Shown here: one piece after another, positions 9,954-20,747 of the stretch
Numbering within the stretch: position 1 is the first letter of the stretch
Layout: each line of letters starts with the position of its first letter
NCBI GenBank assembly: GCA_018292915.2
Contig: JACVVK020000334.1
Location: forward strand, 303,501 to 367,500
DNA: 64,000 bases
Direction: 5' to 3'
Origin: Batillaria attramentaria
Taxonomy: Eukaryota; Mollusca; Gastropoda; Batillariidae
Notes under the pieces: model-generated
Databases searched by the model: none
Seen by the model: the letters and a program-made list of their open reading frames with translations, nothing else
Told to the model about the DNA's origin: nothing
Made by a program: the position numbers and the translations under genes

Positions 9954-10515
9954 ATGGCCTACAAGCAAACAAGGCTTCATATAGGACACCTAAATGTATA
10001 TCATTTATTCAATAAGATGTCGGATATATCACTGCTTCTTAACGAGCCGAATTCGTTTCACATATTCGGTATTTCGGAGACACGGCTACACGTTGATATT
10101 TCCGACGAAGCCATCAGTATACCACGCTTTTGTGTCTTTAGACGAGACCCGTCAGAACCTGGAGAAACAGGTCTAGCTGTATATGTGCACGATTCCATCC
10201 GGGGTATTACACGCAGACGTACCGATATGGAAACTGAAGAGGTTGAGTGTATCTGGACTGAGCTGAAAACCCCCCAAACACCGCCTTTACTAGTGGGATT
10301 CTTGTATCGCAACCCCGCGTCCACCCTACAGTTTTGTTTTTGTTTTTTGCTATGTGTGACAAGATCAGCGTGCGTAATACAGATATCCCCCTCATGGGTG
10401 ACTTCAACATCGATATGCTGAAGACCCACCTTGCGTGGGATTCCACTACCACCCTACTTGGTCTGCAACAACTAGTCAGCTCTCCTACACGAACTACAGC
10501 AACGACTTCTACACA
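9954..10515 (+). pseudogene. LINE endonuclease (EEP/APE-like) domain fragment
   Basis: The ATG at 9954 opens a frame with the N-terminal EEP motifs of non-LTR retrotransposon ORF2: LNVYHLFNK, then GISETRL with the metal-binding Glu, then GLAVYVHDSI. A frameshift near 10330 moves the frame, after which GDFNIDML and SPTR appear. The SDH motif is lost because a minus-strand LINE tail is inserted at about 10516. It resembles the element at 12190 and is probably a related CR1/L2-type family. It is a dead fragment. Confidence 0.85.
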
Positions 10516-10669
10516 TAATAATAATAATAATAATAATAATATTTATAGGGCGCCTATCCCCGTGGAACGAGCTCTAGGCGCCTTACAATCTAAAACCTAA
10601 AAAAGCAAAAAAAAAAAAAAAAAACATTCACTCAACTCAATGTAGGAACATCTAAAAAAAAAATAAAAG

Positions 10670-10724
<55 letters not shown>

Positions 10725-11195
10725 CTGAAAAAAAAGGCAGAGAGTGATAAAACCCAAAACAAAAGAACAGATTAAAATGAGACAGATAAAACCTAAAAGA
10801 CAGCAGTGGTAAGGAGCTAAAAGAAAGACTGACACTATAAGACTTTCATACGATGCCACCCATTGCGCATTTTGAGATCACAGCTCATAAGTATGAATTG
10901 CGCAGATCAGTCCAGATACTTTAAAAACAAGTGTGTCTTAAGGTCTAAAAGACGACAATGTTGGGCAATCTCTGAGGGGCTTTGGTAAAGTATTCCATGT
11001 GGCAGGACCAGAGTAAGAAAAAGAACGCTTCCCGAAACTGCTTAGATTAAAGCGAGGGACACAGAGGTGCCCTGCTTCCTGGGAGTGCAGGGATCGGGTA
11101 GGAACGTATGGAGTGAGGAGCTCAGCAAGGTATGAAGGTGTGTTAGACAGCAGAGTGCAGTGTCTCCACACACCTGAGTATTCTGTCGTAAGCAT
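10516..11195 (-). mobile_element. LINE 3' end inserted antisense into the endonuclease fragment
   Basis: On the minus strand an 85-codon frame has the usual ORF2 C-terminus: GKRSFSYSGPATWNTLP followed by SSFRP, then, after a one-base frameshift, LKTHLF. The 3' UTR includes an (AC)n tract (10672-10722) and a hairpin-like GCGCCTA...TAGGCGC segment. It ends in (ATT)n at 10516-10542, a tail typical of CR1/L2-like elements. It is 5' truncated. Confidence 0.82.
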
Positions 11196-11570
11196 CCGGA
11201 TTTTACTTCCTAGCAGTTATTTAGTAGAAGTTATTTAGGTAGTCGAGCATGACATGTAATTATGCCATGCACCAGTCATACTGATATTCTCACGCTGACT
11301 TGATATTATCTTACTTGTAGTCTAATAGGTTGTTTCTCATTTTATTGTTTTGTTTTCTTTTGTCTTTTGCTTGGGTTTTTTTTTTCGGGGGGGGGGGGGG
11401 GGGTCTCTTGTCTCTTCCTTTGTTTTACATCTTGTAGTCTAGCAACGGCAAATTATAAACTGGCACATGTGCTACAATTTCTACCGTTGAAAAATAAAGT
11501 TCCATTGTCATTGTCATTCTCTCTCTCTCTCTCTCTCTCTCTGTGCGCGCGCGCGCGCGCGCGTGCGTTC
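11196..11570 (+). mobile_element. Plus-strand LINE 3' UTR ending in CTACCGTTGAAAAATAAAG and (CT)n
   Basis: There is no ORF. A 16-base G run is at 11388-11403. The tail CTACCGTTGAAAAATAAAG plus TCATTGTCATTCTCTCT is shared in diverged form by the LINE tails at about 18355 and 20520, which supports a common LINE family. It may be the 3' end of the element that begins at 9954. Confidence 0.6.
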
Positions 11571-11825
11571 CAAACATAAAAGTGTGCGAGCGTGTGTGTG
11601 TGTGTGTGTGTGCAACGTGTACACAGTGGGTGTGTAGGGAGAGGGCGGGGGGGTGGGGGGGGGGTGTCAACATGTAGCGTTGCACGTTGCATCCTCCCCC
11701 CCCCCCCCCCCCCCCCCCCGTCGTGTTTGTTTCATAAAGGAAGGACAAAATCTACATACAGTCCTGTGACTAGACCAGTCAACTCGTTATTAGTGGAGAG
11801 CGATATGTCGTGTTTGTTTCTCTCG

Positions 11826-11859
<34 letters not shown>

Positions 11860-12017
11860 CGGAAGGTTATTACATAGACCCACCTTGTTACACACGTGAA
11901 CCAAAGTGAACACTGTTGACAGTCGTTTTACCCGTTGTCGCGAAACACTGATAAGAGACGCTCGATCTGTTGTAAAGCAATTACTTTGTAACTGGGTCAT
12001 CAAGTGTCTGTTAAGGG

Positions 12018-12051
<34 letters not shown>

Positions 12052-12189
12052 GCTGAAGCACTACTTTAGATAACGCATGTCTATTGTTTATACTTGTTGT
12101 CACCTTTTATTGACTCGGTACTGACTATATTATCCACTATTCCGGTCAAAACACGTCTGATCCTCAGATATATATTTGTAACATGACTC
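11571..12189. repeat. Microsatellites and duplicated flank fragment
   Basis: GC/GT tracts (11540-11612), G and C homopolymers (11650-11720) and an (AC)n tract (11828-11858) are present. The segment 11870-12045 (CACACGTGAACCAAA...GGGCCTCTCTCT) recurs at 30395-30530 and 61340-61465. It therefore belongs to the upstream flank shared by all three gene copies. No gene is seen. Confidence 0.75.
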
Positions 12190-14352
12190 GCACTGCTCGA
12201 AACAACACTCCATGATGGTCTCCATGATGGACAAGGTTAGTTGTTGCAAAGGTGACGTACACATCCTGGGTGATTTTAACATTGACTTGATGAAACCCAC
12301 CAACACAGCATGGACATATATTATCTCTTTATTTGGTCTTAAGCAAATGGTCACGTCACCCACCAGAGTTGCATCTTCCTCCACCACGCTTATAGACCAC
12401 ACATATACTACTAATACCACGGCCGTGAAAAATGTACATGTACCCTCCATCTCCATTAGTGATCACTTTCCTGTATGTTTTTCACTGTCAGTCCAACGTG
12501 ACAAGCCCATTCCCAAAAATCACACGTCCATTAGGTACAGATGTTTTAAAAAGTTCAACGAAGAAGCCTTTCTCATAGACCTTGCTATTACACCATTCTG
12601 CGATGTATACCATTACAATGACCCAAACGAGGCCCTGGCGTGCTGGTACAGACTGTTCCTCGGTGTTTTAGATAAACACGCACCTATAAGAGAAAAAAGA
12701 GTAAAACATCCCTCCATGCCGCCATGGCTCTCAGATGACATAAAGAAGGCAATGAAGTTGAGAGATGACCTTAAAAAAGAAAACAAAATTGATGAGTTCA
12801 AAAAGCAACGGAACATGATTGAATCATTAGTTAGAAGGGCACAGAAATCTTTCGCAGAGCAAATCATCGCGGATGGAAAAGACATCAACATGTTTACCCG
12901 AGGCAAAAAATCAAAGCGTACATTCATTCCATCGGAACTCTCACCGAACGATTTTAATAATAATTTTTTAAACATTACTGATTCCACAGTCCAGTCTCTT
13001 AATCTCAATAACCCTGAAGACTATGTATGTACTGAAGAACTCCGCAGTCACTGTCAGTCAGCAAAAGAAAGTTCTTTCTCTGTTCCACCCATGACAGTCT
13101 ATGAAGTTGGGAAATCAATCTCTGCTATAAAGAACAAGGCGTGTGGTCCTGATGCAATTAACGTTAAAATCCTTAAGTTGTCACTGTCCTACATTGTGGA
13201 ATCACTCACGTATATTTATGATCTGTCACTTCAACACAGTATATTTTCAGACGAACTCAAAAAAGCCAAAATAGTGCCTATTCCGAAAAGTAAAGATCTC
13301 CATAATCTGAGTGACTACCGTCCGATTTCAGTTTTATCAGTCCTGTCCAAACCACGGGAAAGACATATCCATAACCACATGCTCAGTTTCCTAGAAAAAC
13401 AACATCTTTTAAATCCGCTCCAATCTGGTTTCCGCCCTCAACACTCGTGCCACACCGCACTTGTCCGCATCGTCGACACTTGGTTATCTGCCATCAACAA
13501 ATCCCAGCTAACTGGTGCGGTCTTTATTGGCCTGAAAAAAGCCTTTGACTTGGTGAACCACAGCATTTTGTTAAAGAAATTTTCCCTACATATCCCTGAT
13601 CCTAAGACAATCTCCTTATTTTCCTCATATCTCCAAGGTAGAAGGCAGAAAGTCTATCTAAATGGTGCGTTTTCTGAGGAAGGTGTTGTTAAGCTCGGTG
13701 TGCCCCAGGGCTCTATCCTTGGCCCAATTTTCTTTTGTTTATTCATCAATGATATGCCCCTCTCCATCTCAAACCCTGATGTAAGCTGTGATATGTTTGC
13801 TGACGACTCCACGCTCCATGCGTTGGATGTTCATGAGTCAAAAGTAAACGAAGTATTGCAGCACAGCCTCACTGAAATCTCCCAGTGGTGTAAAGCCAAC
13901 CACATGGTAATTAGTACCACCAAAACCAAAAGCATGCTAATAACAACGCGCCAAAAACAACAACGCAAACTATCTCCCCTACGGTTGTCAGTTGGGTCGG
14001 AGTCTATCGAGCAGGTCTCAAACCACCGTCTACTAGGTGTCATAATTGACGACCAACTAAAGTGGGAAACGCATGTTGATGGTCTCTGTAAATTATTGTC
14101 AAAAAAAATGTATTCTTGCTATCTAAACTAAGTCGCCTAGTTAGCCCTGACACATGCAAGCTATTCTTCCATGCCCACGAGCAAAGTCATCCAGATTTTG
14201 CGTCCACTTTGTGGGACGAGTGCAGCGAAAATCAGCTCAAAATGTAAACTCCGTTCACCGGCGCGCTGTCAAACTCTTACACTCGGGTAATTCAAGTACC
14301 GACCAAAAGTTTAAAATCCTCGAACTTCTGCTTCTAAAACAGCATCTGGAGT
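12190..14352 (+). pseudogene. CR1/L2-like LINE ORF2, RT with a lost catalytic aspartate
   Basis: A 639-codon frame (12212-14131) starts inside the endonuclease domain (GDFNIDLM, SPTR, then SDHFPV) and continues through the linker and RT. Motif A reads FIGLKKAFDLV: Gly440 (GGC at 13529) replaces the metal-binding Asp. Motif C FADD is intact at residues 529-532, and GVPQGSILGP is present. After 14131 two further frameshifts break the thumb (LSKLSRLVSPDTCKLFF, then VNSVHRRAVKLL). The C-terminus resumes at 15336 beyond a DNA-transposon insertion. The copy is 5' truncated and inactive. Confidence 0.93.
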
Positions 14353-14356
14353 TTAA

Positions 14357-15331
14357 AGGGTAAGGCAAGCCAAGTGCAATGTTGGGTTTAGGGGATAGAT
14401 AGTGATGTCCTAGGCGGCTGCAGCCCAAAAGATTTAAACATGAATACACCATTCAGCATTTATCACACCAAACGGCAGCCGAAATGCGATGCCATGGAGG
14501 CTGCCATGTTGATCCTTGCAGTGACGTCACTACACCACTCAGCAGCAGATGACACTAAGCTGGCACACTCTCTGTGCGTGCAGGTGTGCCTGCTATACGT
14601 TTTAGGCGTGCTATTTCTGGCTCTTATACACACTTTGCTTATTTCCTGAAAGCTAGAACGGATTTGGGGATAGTTCTTTATAATTTCGAGCCAGAATATT
14701 CTGAGGAAGAGCTCAGTAAGGGGTCGGGCAGAAAACAGTGGGGACGATGGGGTAGAGCCGATTGATGCGTGTTTGACAAGAGAAGCGTTAAGCAGCAACA
14801 TCGTTCGCAAAAGCGCCAATGAAACATACCGGGGTAAAATGATCTCCAAAAACGAGGTCAGTCTCGATTGCTCCAGGCGTATTCCTGCACTCGGCGGGGC
14901 AAGCGATCGTTCTTCAAGGTCTCCAACCATTTCGCACATAACCTCCGTTTTTCCTTTGATTTGTTTAGATTCGGAAATTTATAAAAGCTTTTGTGGCTTC
15001 CATCTGCAATCTTACACATGCCCTGTTTGCTGAAACAACCAAACGCTTTGCACTGTGGCATCTCGAACACAAAATAATACTCTGGAACAACCCGCTCAAA
15101 GCTGGCACTGCCGACAGTGGTGGTCGAGTGACGTCACCGTCAGCACCTTTCCCGTCTCATTCGCGAAAGAGTGCGGCAACATGGCGCAGCCCAGGAACCG
15201 AAAGCAGAGGGTGTTTTCGGCGCATTTTTGAGTAAATGGTACTTTGTTCACGAAAACTTTTGCTGTCTAACAGCTTAGGACCTCAATATCTGTCATTTAA
15301 ACCCAATAGTGCTCTTGACTTGCCGTACCCT
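14357..15331 (-). mobile_element. Kolobok-like DNA transposon, non-autonomous, 975 bp
   Basis: Perfectly placed TTAA duplications flank it (14353-14356 and 15332-15335). Removing the insert restores the LINE reading frame LEF-NKCLLTHKIVYYKAP. The terminal inverted repeats start AGGGTAAGGCAAGCCAAG and AGGGTACGGCAAGTCAAG, about 35 bp with a few mismatches. TTAA target duplications, purine-rich 5' termini and a THAP domain together fit the Kolobok superfamily. No DDE transposase core is seen; the element is too short to be autonomous. It contains a broken THAP domain on the minus strand. Confidence 0.85.
14819..15061 (-). pseudogene. THAP zinc-finger domain, frameshifted
   Basis: Read from the ATG at 15061: MPQCKAFGCFSK, then SFYKFPNLNKSKEKRRLCAKW, and after a frameshift FGDHFTPVCF. 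This is the C2CH THAP layout (MPxxC, FP box, C-x2-H-F, then P-x-CF). Phe replaces the third Cys ligand in the VCSxHF position, so the finger could not bind zinc normally even without the frameshift. It is the DNA-binding end of a degenerate Kolobok-type transposase. Confidence 0.8.
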
Positions 15332-15335
15332 TTAA

Positions 15336-15554
15336 CAAATGCTTACTGACGCACAAAATTGTTTACTACAAAGCCCCAACATATCTTCATCAACTATTTA
15401 ATTTCGAACATGATAAACAACACAACACAAGGAACAGTCTGCTCCCAGTGCCTCGTCCAAGGGTTGATATATATAAAAGTAGCCTGTCTTTCTCAGGGGT
15501 ATCCATATGGAACTCTTTACCACTGAGTATCCAAAACGTTTCCAAAAATTCATA
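15336..15554 (+). pseudogene. C-terminal part of the LINE ORF2 interrupted by the Kolobok-like element
   Basis: The frame KCLLTHKIVYYKAPTYLHQ through SLSFSGVSIWNSLPLSIQ ends in TAA at about 15552. This is the standard C-terminus of CR1/L2-like ORF2 proteins and continues exactly from LKQHLEF at 14352. Confidence 0.9.
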
Positions 15555-16080
15555 AACTTCACACAAATTCTACACGATACGCTTATCTGACCATATACAT
15601 AGAAATGTGTTACATACATGTTTTGAAATATTAGAGACGACTGTAAAGTTCTTATTTGGCATACAGCCAGTATCATCAGCACATGCCACGTATGTTTTGA
15701 TTTGTTTATCGTGTGTATTTTTCTCTCCTGTATTTCCCTTAGATAGTTTATACTTTTTTACTTTTTTATTGTTTGTTTGTTTTGATTTGATTTTTCTCAA
15801 TACCCTTTAATGTAGAATAGCAGGACAGCATGTGAGACGGGCAGCAATGCCTAAATGCTCCATCCTGAATTTAAAAACAAGGAGGAACGGCCCCGTCCTA
15901 CAAAGTTGTTTCTCCAAACTTCATTTTATTTTGTCTGTTTTGTTGTTATTGTTGCCGGTTCTCCCCTCTCCAAGTTCTACCAATGACACTAGATCCTCTA
16001 CGACCTCCACCGATTAGCCACGTGACTGGGGGTGGGGCCGGGTGGGGGAAGAAGGGAGAGAGAGGCAGAGAGAGAGGGTG
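15555..16080 (+). other. Probable LINE 3' UTR, no gene
   Basis: AT-rich, non-coding sequence with poly-T stretches follows the LINE stop. It ends near CACGTGACTGGGGG and a purine-rich (GA)n stretch. I see no RNA gene or ORF of note. Confidence 0.5.
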
Positions 16081-16082
16081 GG

Positions 16083-16246
16083 TGTTTAGGAGTTTAACGT
16101 CCTTTTCCCCCACATAAGGGTGATATCAAAGACGGGGCAACGAGAAAAAGGCCAGCACAAATATTTGGCCCCAGCGGCCGGGATTCGAACTCTCGGCCCA
16201 AGCATTGAAAGTCCAACGCTCTACCATTCGGCCACCCTGGCTCCCC
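16083..16246 (-). mobile_element. tRNA-derived SINE (family 1)
   Basis: This is the reverse complement of the family 1 consensus: the tail GTTTAACGTCCTTTTCC lies on the left and the tRNA-like head (GGGATTCGAACTC B box, GCTCTACCATTCGGCCA A box) on the right. It sits inside a (GA)n region. Confidence 0.85.
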
Positions 16247-17225
16247 AGAGAGCGAGAGAGAGAGAGAGAGAGAGAGAGACGTCAGTTCCGTGAACTAAAC
16301 ATTTGACGTCAGCCTCAGGCAGGTCGTCATACAGAGAGAGAGAGATGACGTCAATTCCGTGAAGTAAACTTTTGACGTCAGCCTCTAGCACTGAGATTGT
16401 CTGAGGATGCTTGTTCATGTCTTGTGATTTCCCTGTTGGCGTTGTGACTTCTCCGACTGAATTATTTTTCACAAGAAATCTGGAAGATCTAGAGGGCTGA
16501 TGAAATGTCGGAAGCTGTGGCGATACTTGCAGATTTTGTCTGTGAACCAAACATTTGACGTCAGCCTCACGCTGCTCGTCTGACAGATGATACTTTTACA
16601 TATCTTGTGATTTCCTTGTTGCTTTTGTGACTTCCGTGACTGAATTAATTTTGACATAAAATCTGGAAGATCTAGAGAGCTGATGAAACGTGGACTTAAG
16701 TGCCTTGGTTTGTACTTACGAAATTGCAAAATTGGAACTTTTTTGACAGGCGCTTCTCGCAGAAACGTGAAAAAATGTGTTTATCTAAAAGCTCTGCTAT
16801 TCTTAATACTAAAGCTATAATAGTGCAGTAGTTCATGTCATATGTGCAGTTGGCACAAGTGACAAAAATACCGGAATGATGAGTAATTTGAAGGAGTCTT
16901 TTCATAGATATTTGGCCTTATATGCAAACCACCGCTACCTCGGAAATAGTTTTCTTACACAAAACCTGTCAGAGCTACAGAGCTGTGCTACGAAAACAGG
17001 CAGTATAATTGGATGATCTTCCCAATTTCAGAAAATGAAGCCATTTGAACATTTTTTTCGAAAAAATTCGTAACATGACCAATTTTTTAAAATCGGCGAT
17101 AACTCTTTTGAAAATGCAGTAGGCTAGAAATCGTGAAAGGTAGGTCTGGAGAAGGTGAATTCCCATTTTATCTCAAAGTAAAAAGGCCTCCAACGAGGTG
17201 GTTTAGGAGATAGCCATCATTACAT
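16247..17225. repeat. Unclassified interspersed repeats, no gene
   Basis: The segment TGACGTCA...GTGAACTAAACATTTGACGTCAGCCTCA occurs about three times between 16280 and 16575, with GA microsatellites between. The part from 16700 to 17225 ends in an (AC)n tract at 17228 and looks like a microsatellite-anchored mobile repeat. ORFs here are short and unconvincing. Confidence 0.5.
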
Positions 17226-17229
17226 CCGT

Positions 17230-17265
<36 letters not shown>

Positions 17266-17514
17266 ACACACGTCTCACAACTCCCGCCAAAAAGAACGCA
17301 GCATCATAGTGTGCACGTAAGGTGTCTATGACGCAGATTTCGTTACGTCACTGTGTGCGTGAAAGTAAGTATTGTTATGGAGAAACGTCACAGTCTAGTT
17401 TTGTATCACTGAAACTTGCTGCTGCGCGTAGCAAAATCTGCCCCGTCTCATAAAGTTGTTTCTCTATAGAGAAACAACTTAAAAAAATCATCATCATCAT
17501 CATCCTCTCTCTCT

Positions 17515-17720
17515 CTCTGTTTTACAGCAAATACTCTGTAACTGGGACATCAAGTGTCTGTTTAGGGCCTCTCTCTCTCTCTCTCTCTCTGTGTTTTACA
17601 GCAAATACTCTGTAACTGGGACATCAAGTGTCTGTTTAGGGCCTCTCTCTCTCTCTCTCTGTTTTACAGCAAATACTCTGTAAGTGGGACATCAAGTGTC
17701 TGTTTAGGGCCTCTCCCTCT
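17515..17720. repeat. About 70-bp tandem repeat, three units, with (CT)n
   Basis: The unit TTTTACAGCAAATACTCTG...GGGCCTCTCTCT occurs three times. Single copies of the same sequence end the shared upstream flanks at 11975, 30475 and 61410. Here it has been tandemly amplified. Confidence 0.85.
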
Positions 17721-17721
17721 C

Positions 17722-18207
17722 TCTTCTTGACTTGGAGAGTCGTAAAATGTATTTCAATGCGCACATACGGTCTCACTTAGACTATACGTCAACGGTGTGG
17801 GATGGTTGCAGCCGCATTCATTTAAAGGGGCTTAACTCCCTTCATAGACGTGCAGCAAAGCTACTTTTGCCGAACCCTCATCTTACAGCTGATGAGAAGC
17901 TGAACCAGCTGCAGCTTCTTCCCTTGTCAAAACACCTTTTGTACAGCAAAGAATTTTCATGTGATAAGCTTTGACCAAAAAGGCTCCTAGCTATTTATCC
18001 GACTGTTGCCACCGCTCAGCTTCCCGGTATGGCTGTTCAAACAACCTGTGTATAATCCCAAATCCGCGAAGTGACATCTTTAAATGTAGTCTTTCATTTT
18101 CTGGGGCGGCATTATGGAATAGTCTTCTAGCGAATGTTACACACGCATGTTCTGTCCAAACATTGAAACAGCTCTTCTTCAAATATCTTATGTCGCACGA
18201 TGTTTAA
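17722..18207 (+). pseudogene. LINE ORF2 C-terminal fragment
   Basis: The frame starting after a (CT)n tract reads LESRKMYFNAHIRSHLDYTS, TVWDGCSRIH and NSLHRRAAKLLLP. A frameshift near 17975 leads to KKAPSYLSDCC and SFSGAALWNSL, ending LFFKYLM and TAA. The 3' UTR contains a (GT)n tract and CTACCGTTAAAAAATACAG near 18355. It is a 5'-truncated, inactive CR1/L2-like copy. Confidence 0.87.
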
Positions 18208-18217
18208 TCATTCCACG

Positions 18218-18270
<53 letters not shown>

Positions 18271-18410
18271 GATTTAGATAGACATTACTAGAATAGATAC
18301 TACTAGAATTAGCAACGGAAGGTGTGAAAATTGGCTGTCTTACGTTAATTACCTCTACCGTTAAAAAATACAGTTGATTTACACTGACACACACACTGAC
18401 ACACACACTG

Positions 18411-18442
<32 letters not shown>

Positions 18443-18470
18443 GCACGCACGCACACATACGCATTTTCAT

Positions 18471-19085
18471 GTGTGTGTGTGTAACCCTGACTGTATGTAC
18501 TAAGAAGTGAAATTATAGCGATATTAGTTTGCTTTGATTAATTGATCTACAGAGAGATAATGTTACTGACATAATCCTAGGAAGTAACTGACGTGTACAT
18601 ATGATAGGAACAATATCGAGTCCGTACCGCTGATTAGATAAGAAATATCACATGTCGTATCAGTCATGTAATACATACAATTGTGTCAGTACTACTATAG
18701 TTAGTAATAGACAGTGGAATTTCTCTTTACCTTCATGGACATCAGACATCCTCAGACATCAGACATCACCAGACATCGCTAGACATCAGACATCATCAAA
18801 CATCAGACATCAGATGGAAGAGGACTGACCAACACGTCTCCCTCTAACCGTCATCTGTAGGGGACGAATGCCGATGACAATATGGCGGGCTTGTTGCACG
18901 AAGGAAGTAAAATATATCTACACTCATTCGTCTGACTAGACCCGTGAATTTGAAGTTGTTGAGACAATGGCCGATACGTCACTAGCTACACGGGTCAGAG
19001 GTCAGCTTGTGCAAACCATGCACAGTAAAACACTACAGTTTTACGAGACGTGTGTTTTACGAGACGTGTGTTTAGCAGGTCAGGT
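18471..19085. repeat. Upstream-flank block shared with gene copy B
   Basis: The segment matches 30650-31270 almost throughout (GTAACCCTGACTG to the GCAGGTCAGGTGCC segment). It includes a (CAGACATCA)n microsatellite at 18743-18815 matching 30918-31005. A diverged version lies at 63360-63640 upstream of copy C. This marks the distal edge of the gene-carrying duplication unit. Confidence 0.85.
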
Positions 19086-19097
19086 GCCTACAGTTAA

Positions 19098-19553
19098 TAG
19101 TTGTATAGTTTTTGATTTATCTGAATCGACCGTCTACAGGTCAGACGTACATTTACTGAACACACAAGAGCGCATGTCACATCAACAACAGACGGAAACT
19201 GATATCACCAGCTCAGGAGGAGAACATCAACACTCTTTTGATTTTTTTTTCAAACATGTCCAAGTCCTGTGTGTTTGATAAAATACATAACTCGTGTCAT
19301 GAAAATGACTGTGTTCTAAATGAGTGAGACGGGTAGAACCAAACTGTCTGCCGACGGAGATCATACGCTGGTGCTGGACGTATAGGCAAAGTACTTTGTA
19401 TAGACGGCGGAAGCGGCCAGAAGGGGGGTGGGGGTGGGGGGGGGGAGGGGGTCTCTTGATTGTGTTGCAAAGCGGGGAGGGGCACAGCATCTGGCTGGAG
19501 AAAAAAGACGGAGAAAAGAGAAGGAGAAGAAAAAGAAGAAACCAGAGCTTGGC
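19098..19553. repeat. Duplicated block Y, copy 2
   Basis: Nearly identical to 9265-9715, with a G-rich insertion at 19425-19450. It is followed by an (AC)n tract (19615-19674) and then block X. Confidence 0.85.
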
Positions 19554-19612
19554 CTTGACACTCCACAATTCCGCCTCGACCCCACGCCCCCCCCTCCCCC
19601 CCCATCCCTTCC

Positions 19613-19677
<65 letters not shown>

Positions 19678-19678
19678 G

Positions 19679-19904
19679 CTGGTTATTGTATCAAGGAGTA
19701 CTTGAACATCTCCAAAGCCTGCCCCCTCCACAAGTCCACCATCACCATCAGGAAGGCTACAAACACTAAGGATAAAGCTAACAGGTGTACAGCTAAGTAC
19801 ATTTCAATATTGTCAATCAACGTGCATGGTTTACAAGCTACAGTCATGTTGTACACTGACTGTCCAGGAAACACGCACAATCTAACATACACAGTTGTCC
19901 GCTA
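19679..19904 (+). CDS. Possible short exon or ORF in duplicated block X, copy 2 (unrecognised)
   Basis: Paralogue of the ORF at 8135-8364. It reads GYCIKEYLNISKACPLHKS and is then identical to the first copy from IRKATNTKDKANRC to the stop. No splice acceptor is obvious in the preceding AC tract. Coding status is uncertain. Confidence 0.25.
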
Positions 19905-20329
19905 GTGTCTGCACAACATCACAACTGTACATGTCACTATTCTTTACACCCTGCACATTGTCCCTAACATTCACAGTTGTCCGCTAGTGTCTGCACAACA
20001 TCACAACTGTACATGTCACTATTCTTTACACCCTGCACATTGTCCCTAACATTCACAGTTGTCCGCTAGTGTCTGCACAACATCACAACTGTACAGGTCA
20101 CTATTCTTTACACCCTGCACATTGTCCCTAACATTCACGTTCACTTTATCCTGACTACAAACTACACAACAATGATACCATGCAACAAACTGATCACTGC
20201 TTTGGGGTTACGGCAGACAAGTTGTCGTTCATGTTGATCTTTCTTCACGGATTGTTCTGTCGTTGTCAGCTGACGATGCGGGGGGAAAACAGTTCTAAAG
20301 TTACAATCTCTCTCTCTCTCTCTCTGACC

Positions 20330-20545
20330 GATTCGGAGACCCGTAAACTCTTCTTCAACCCCTATCAAAGTTCACATAGATTATGCTTCCACCGTGTGGG
20401 ATGCCTCGAGTGATGTCCACTTGAAGAGATTAAACTCTTTACATCGCAGAGCGGTAAAACTTATACTACCATTATGTTGTACGTTTTGAAAAATGGTTAC
20501 TGTAACCAACATCTTCTACCGTTGTTAAATAAAGCAACAAAGTCA

Positions 20546-20548
<3 letters not shown>
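20330..20548 (+). pseudogene. Internally deleted LINE ORF2 fragment with 3' tail
   Basis: Traces of the RT C-terminal region are seen: RKLFFNPYQSSHRLCF, with the alternative frame ASTVWDASSDVHLKRLN and LHRRAVKLILP. A jump then leads directly to the 3' tail CTACCGTTGTTAAATAAAG and (CT)n. It is heavily damaged. Confidence 0.7.
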
Positions 20549-20580
<32 letters not shown>

Positions 20581-20747
20581 ACACGTGGTTACATTCTCAA
20601 TCGTTGTCGATCATCATTGGTAAATTAGTCCTGTAGTGTCGGCATCGTTACTGTTGCTCTGTTGCTGTTGCTGGTGTTGTTGTTGTTCACAGTCTATACG
20701 GTGTCATGGCCGGTGTGGTCAGTGTTATTTGTTTCCATCACGCGGGA

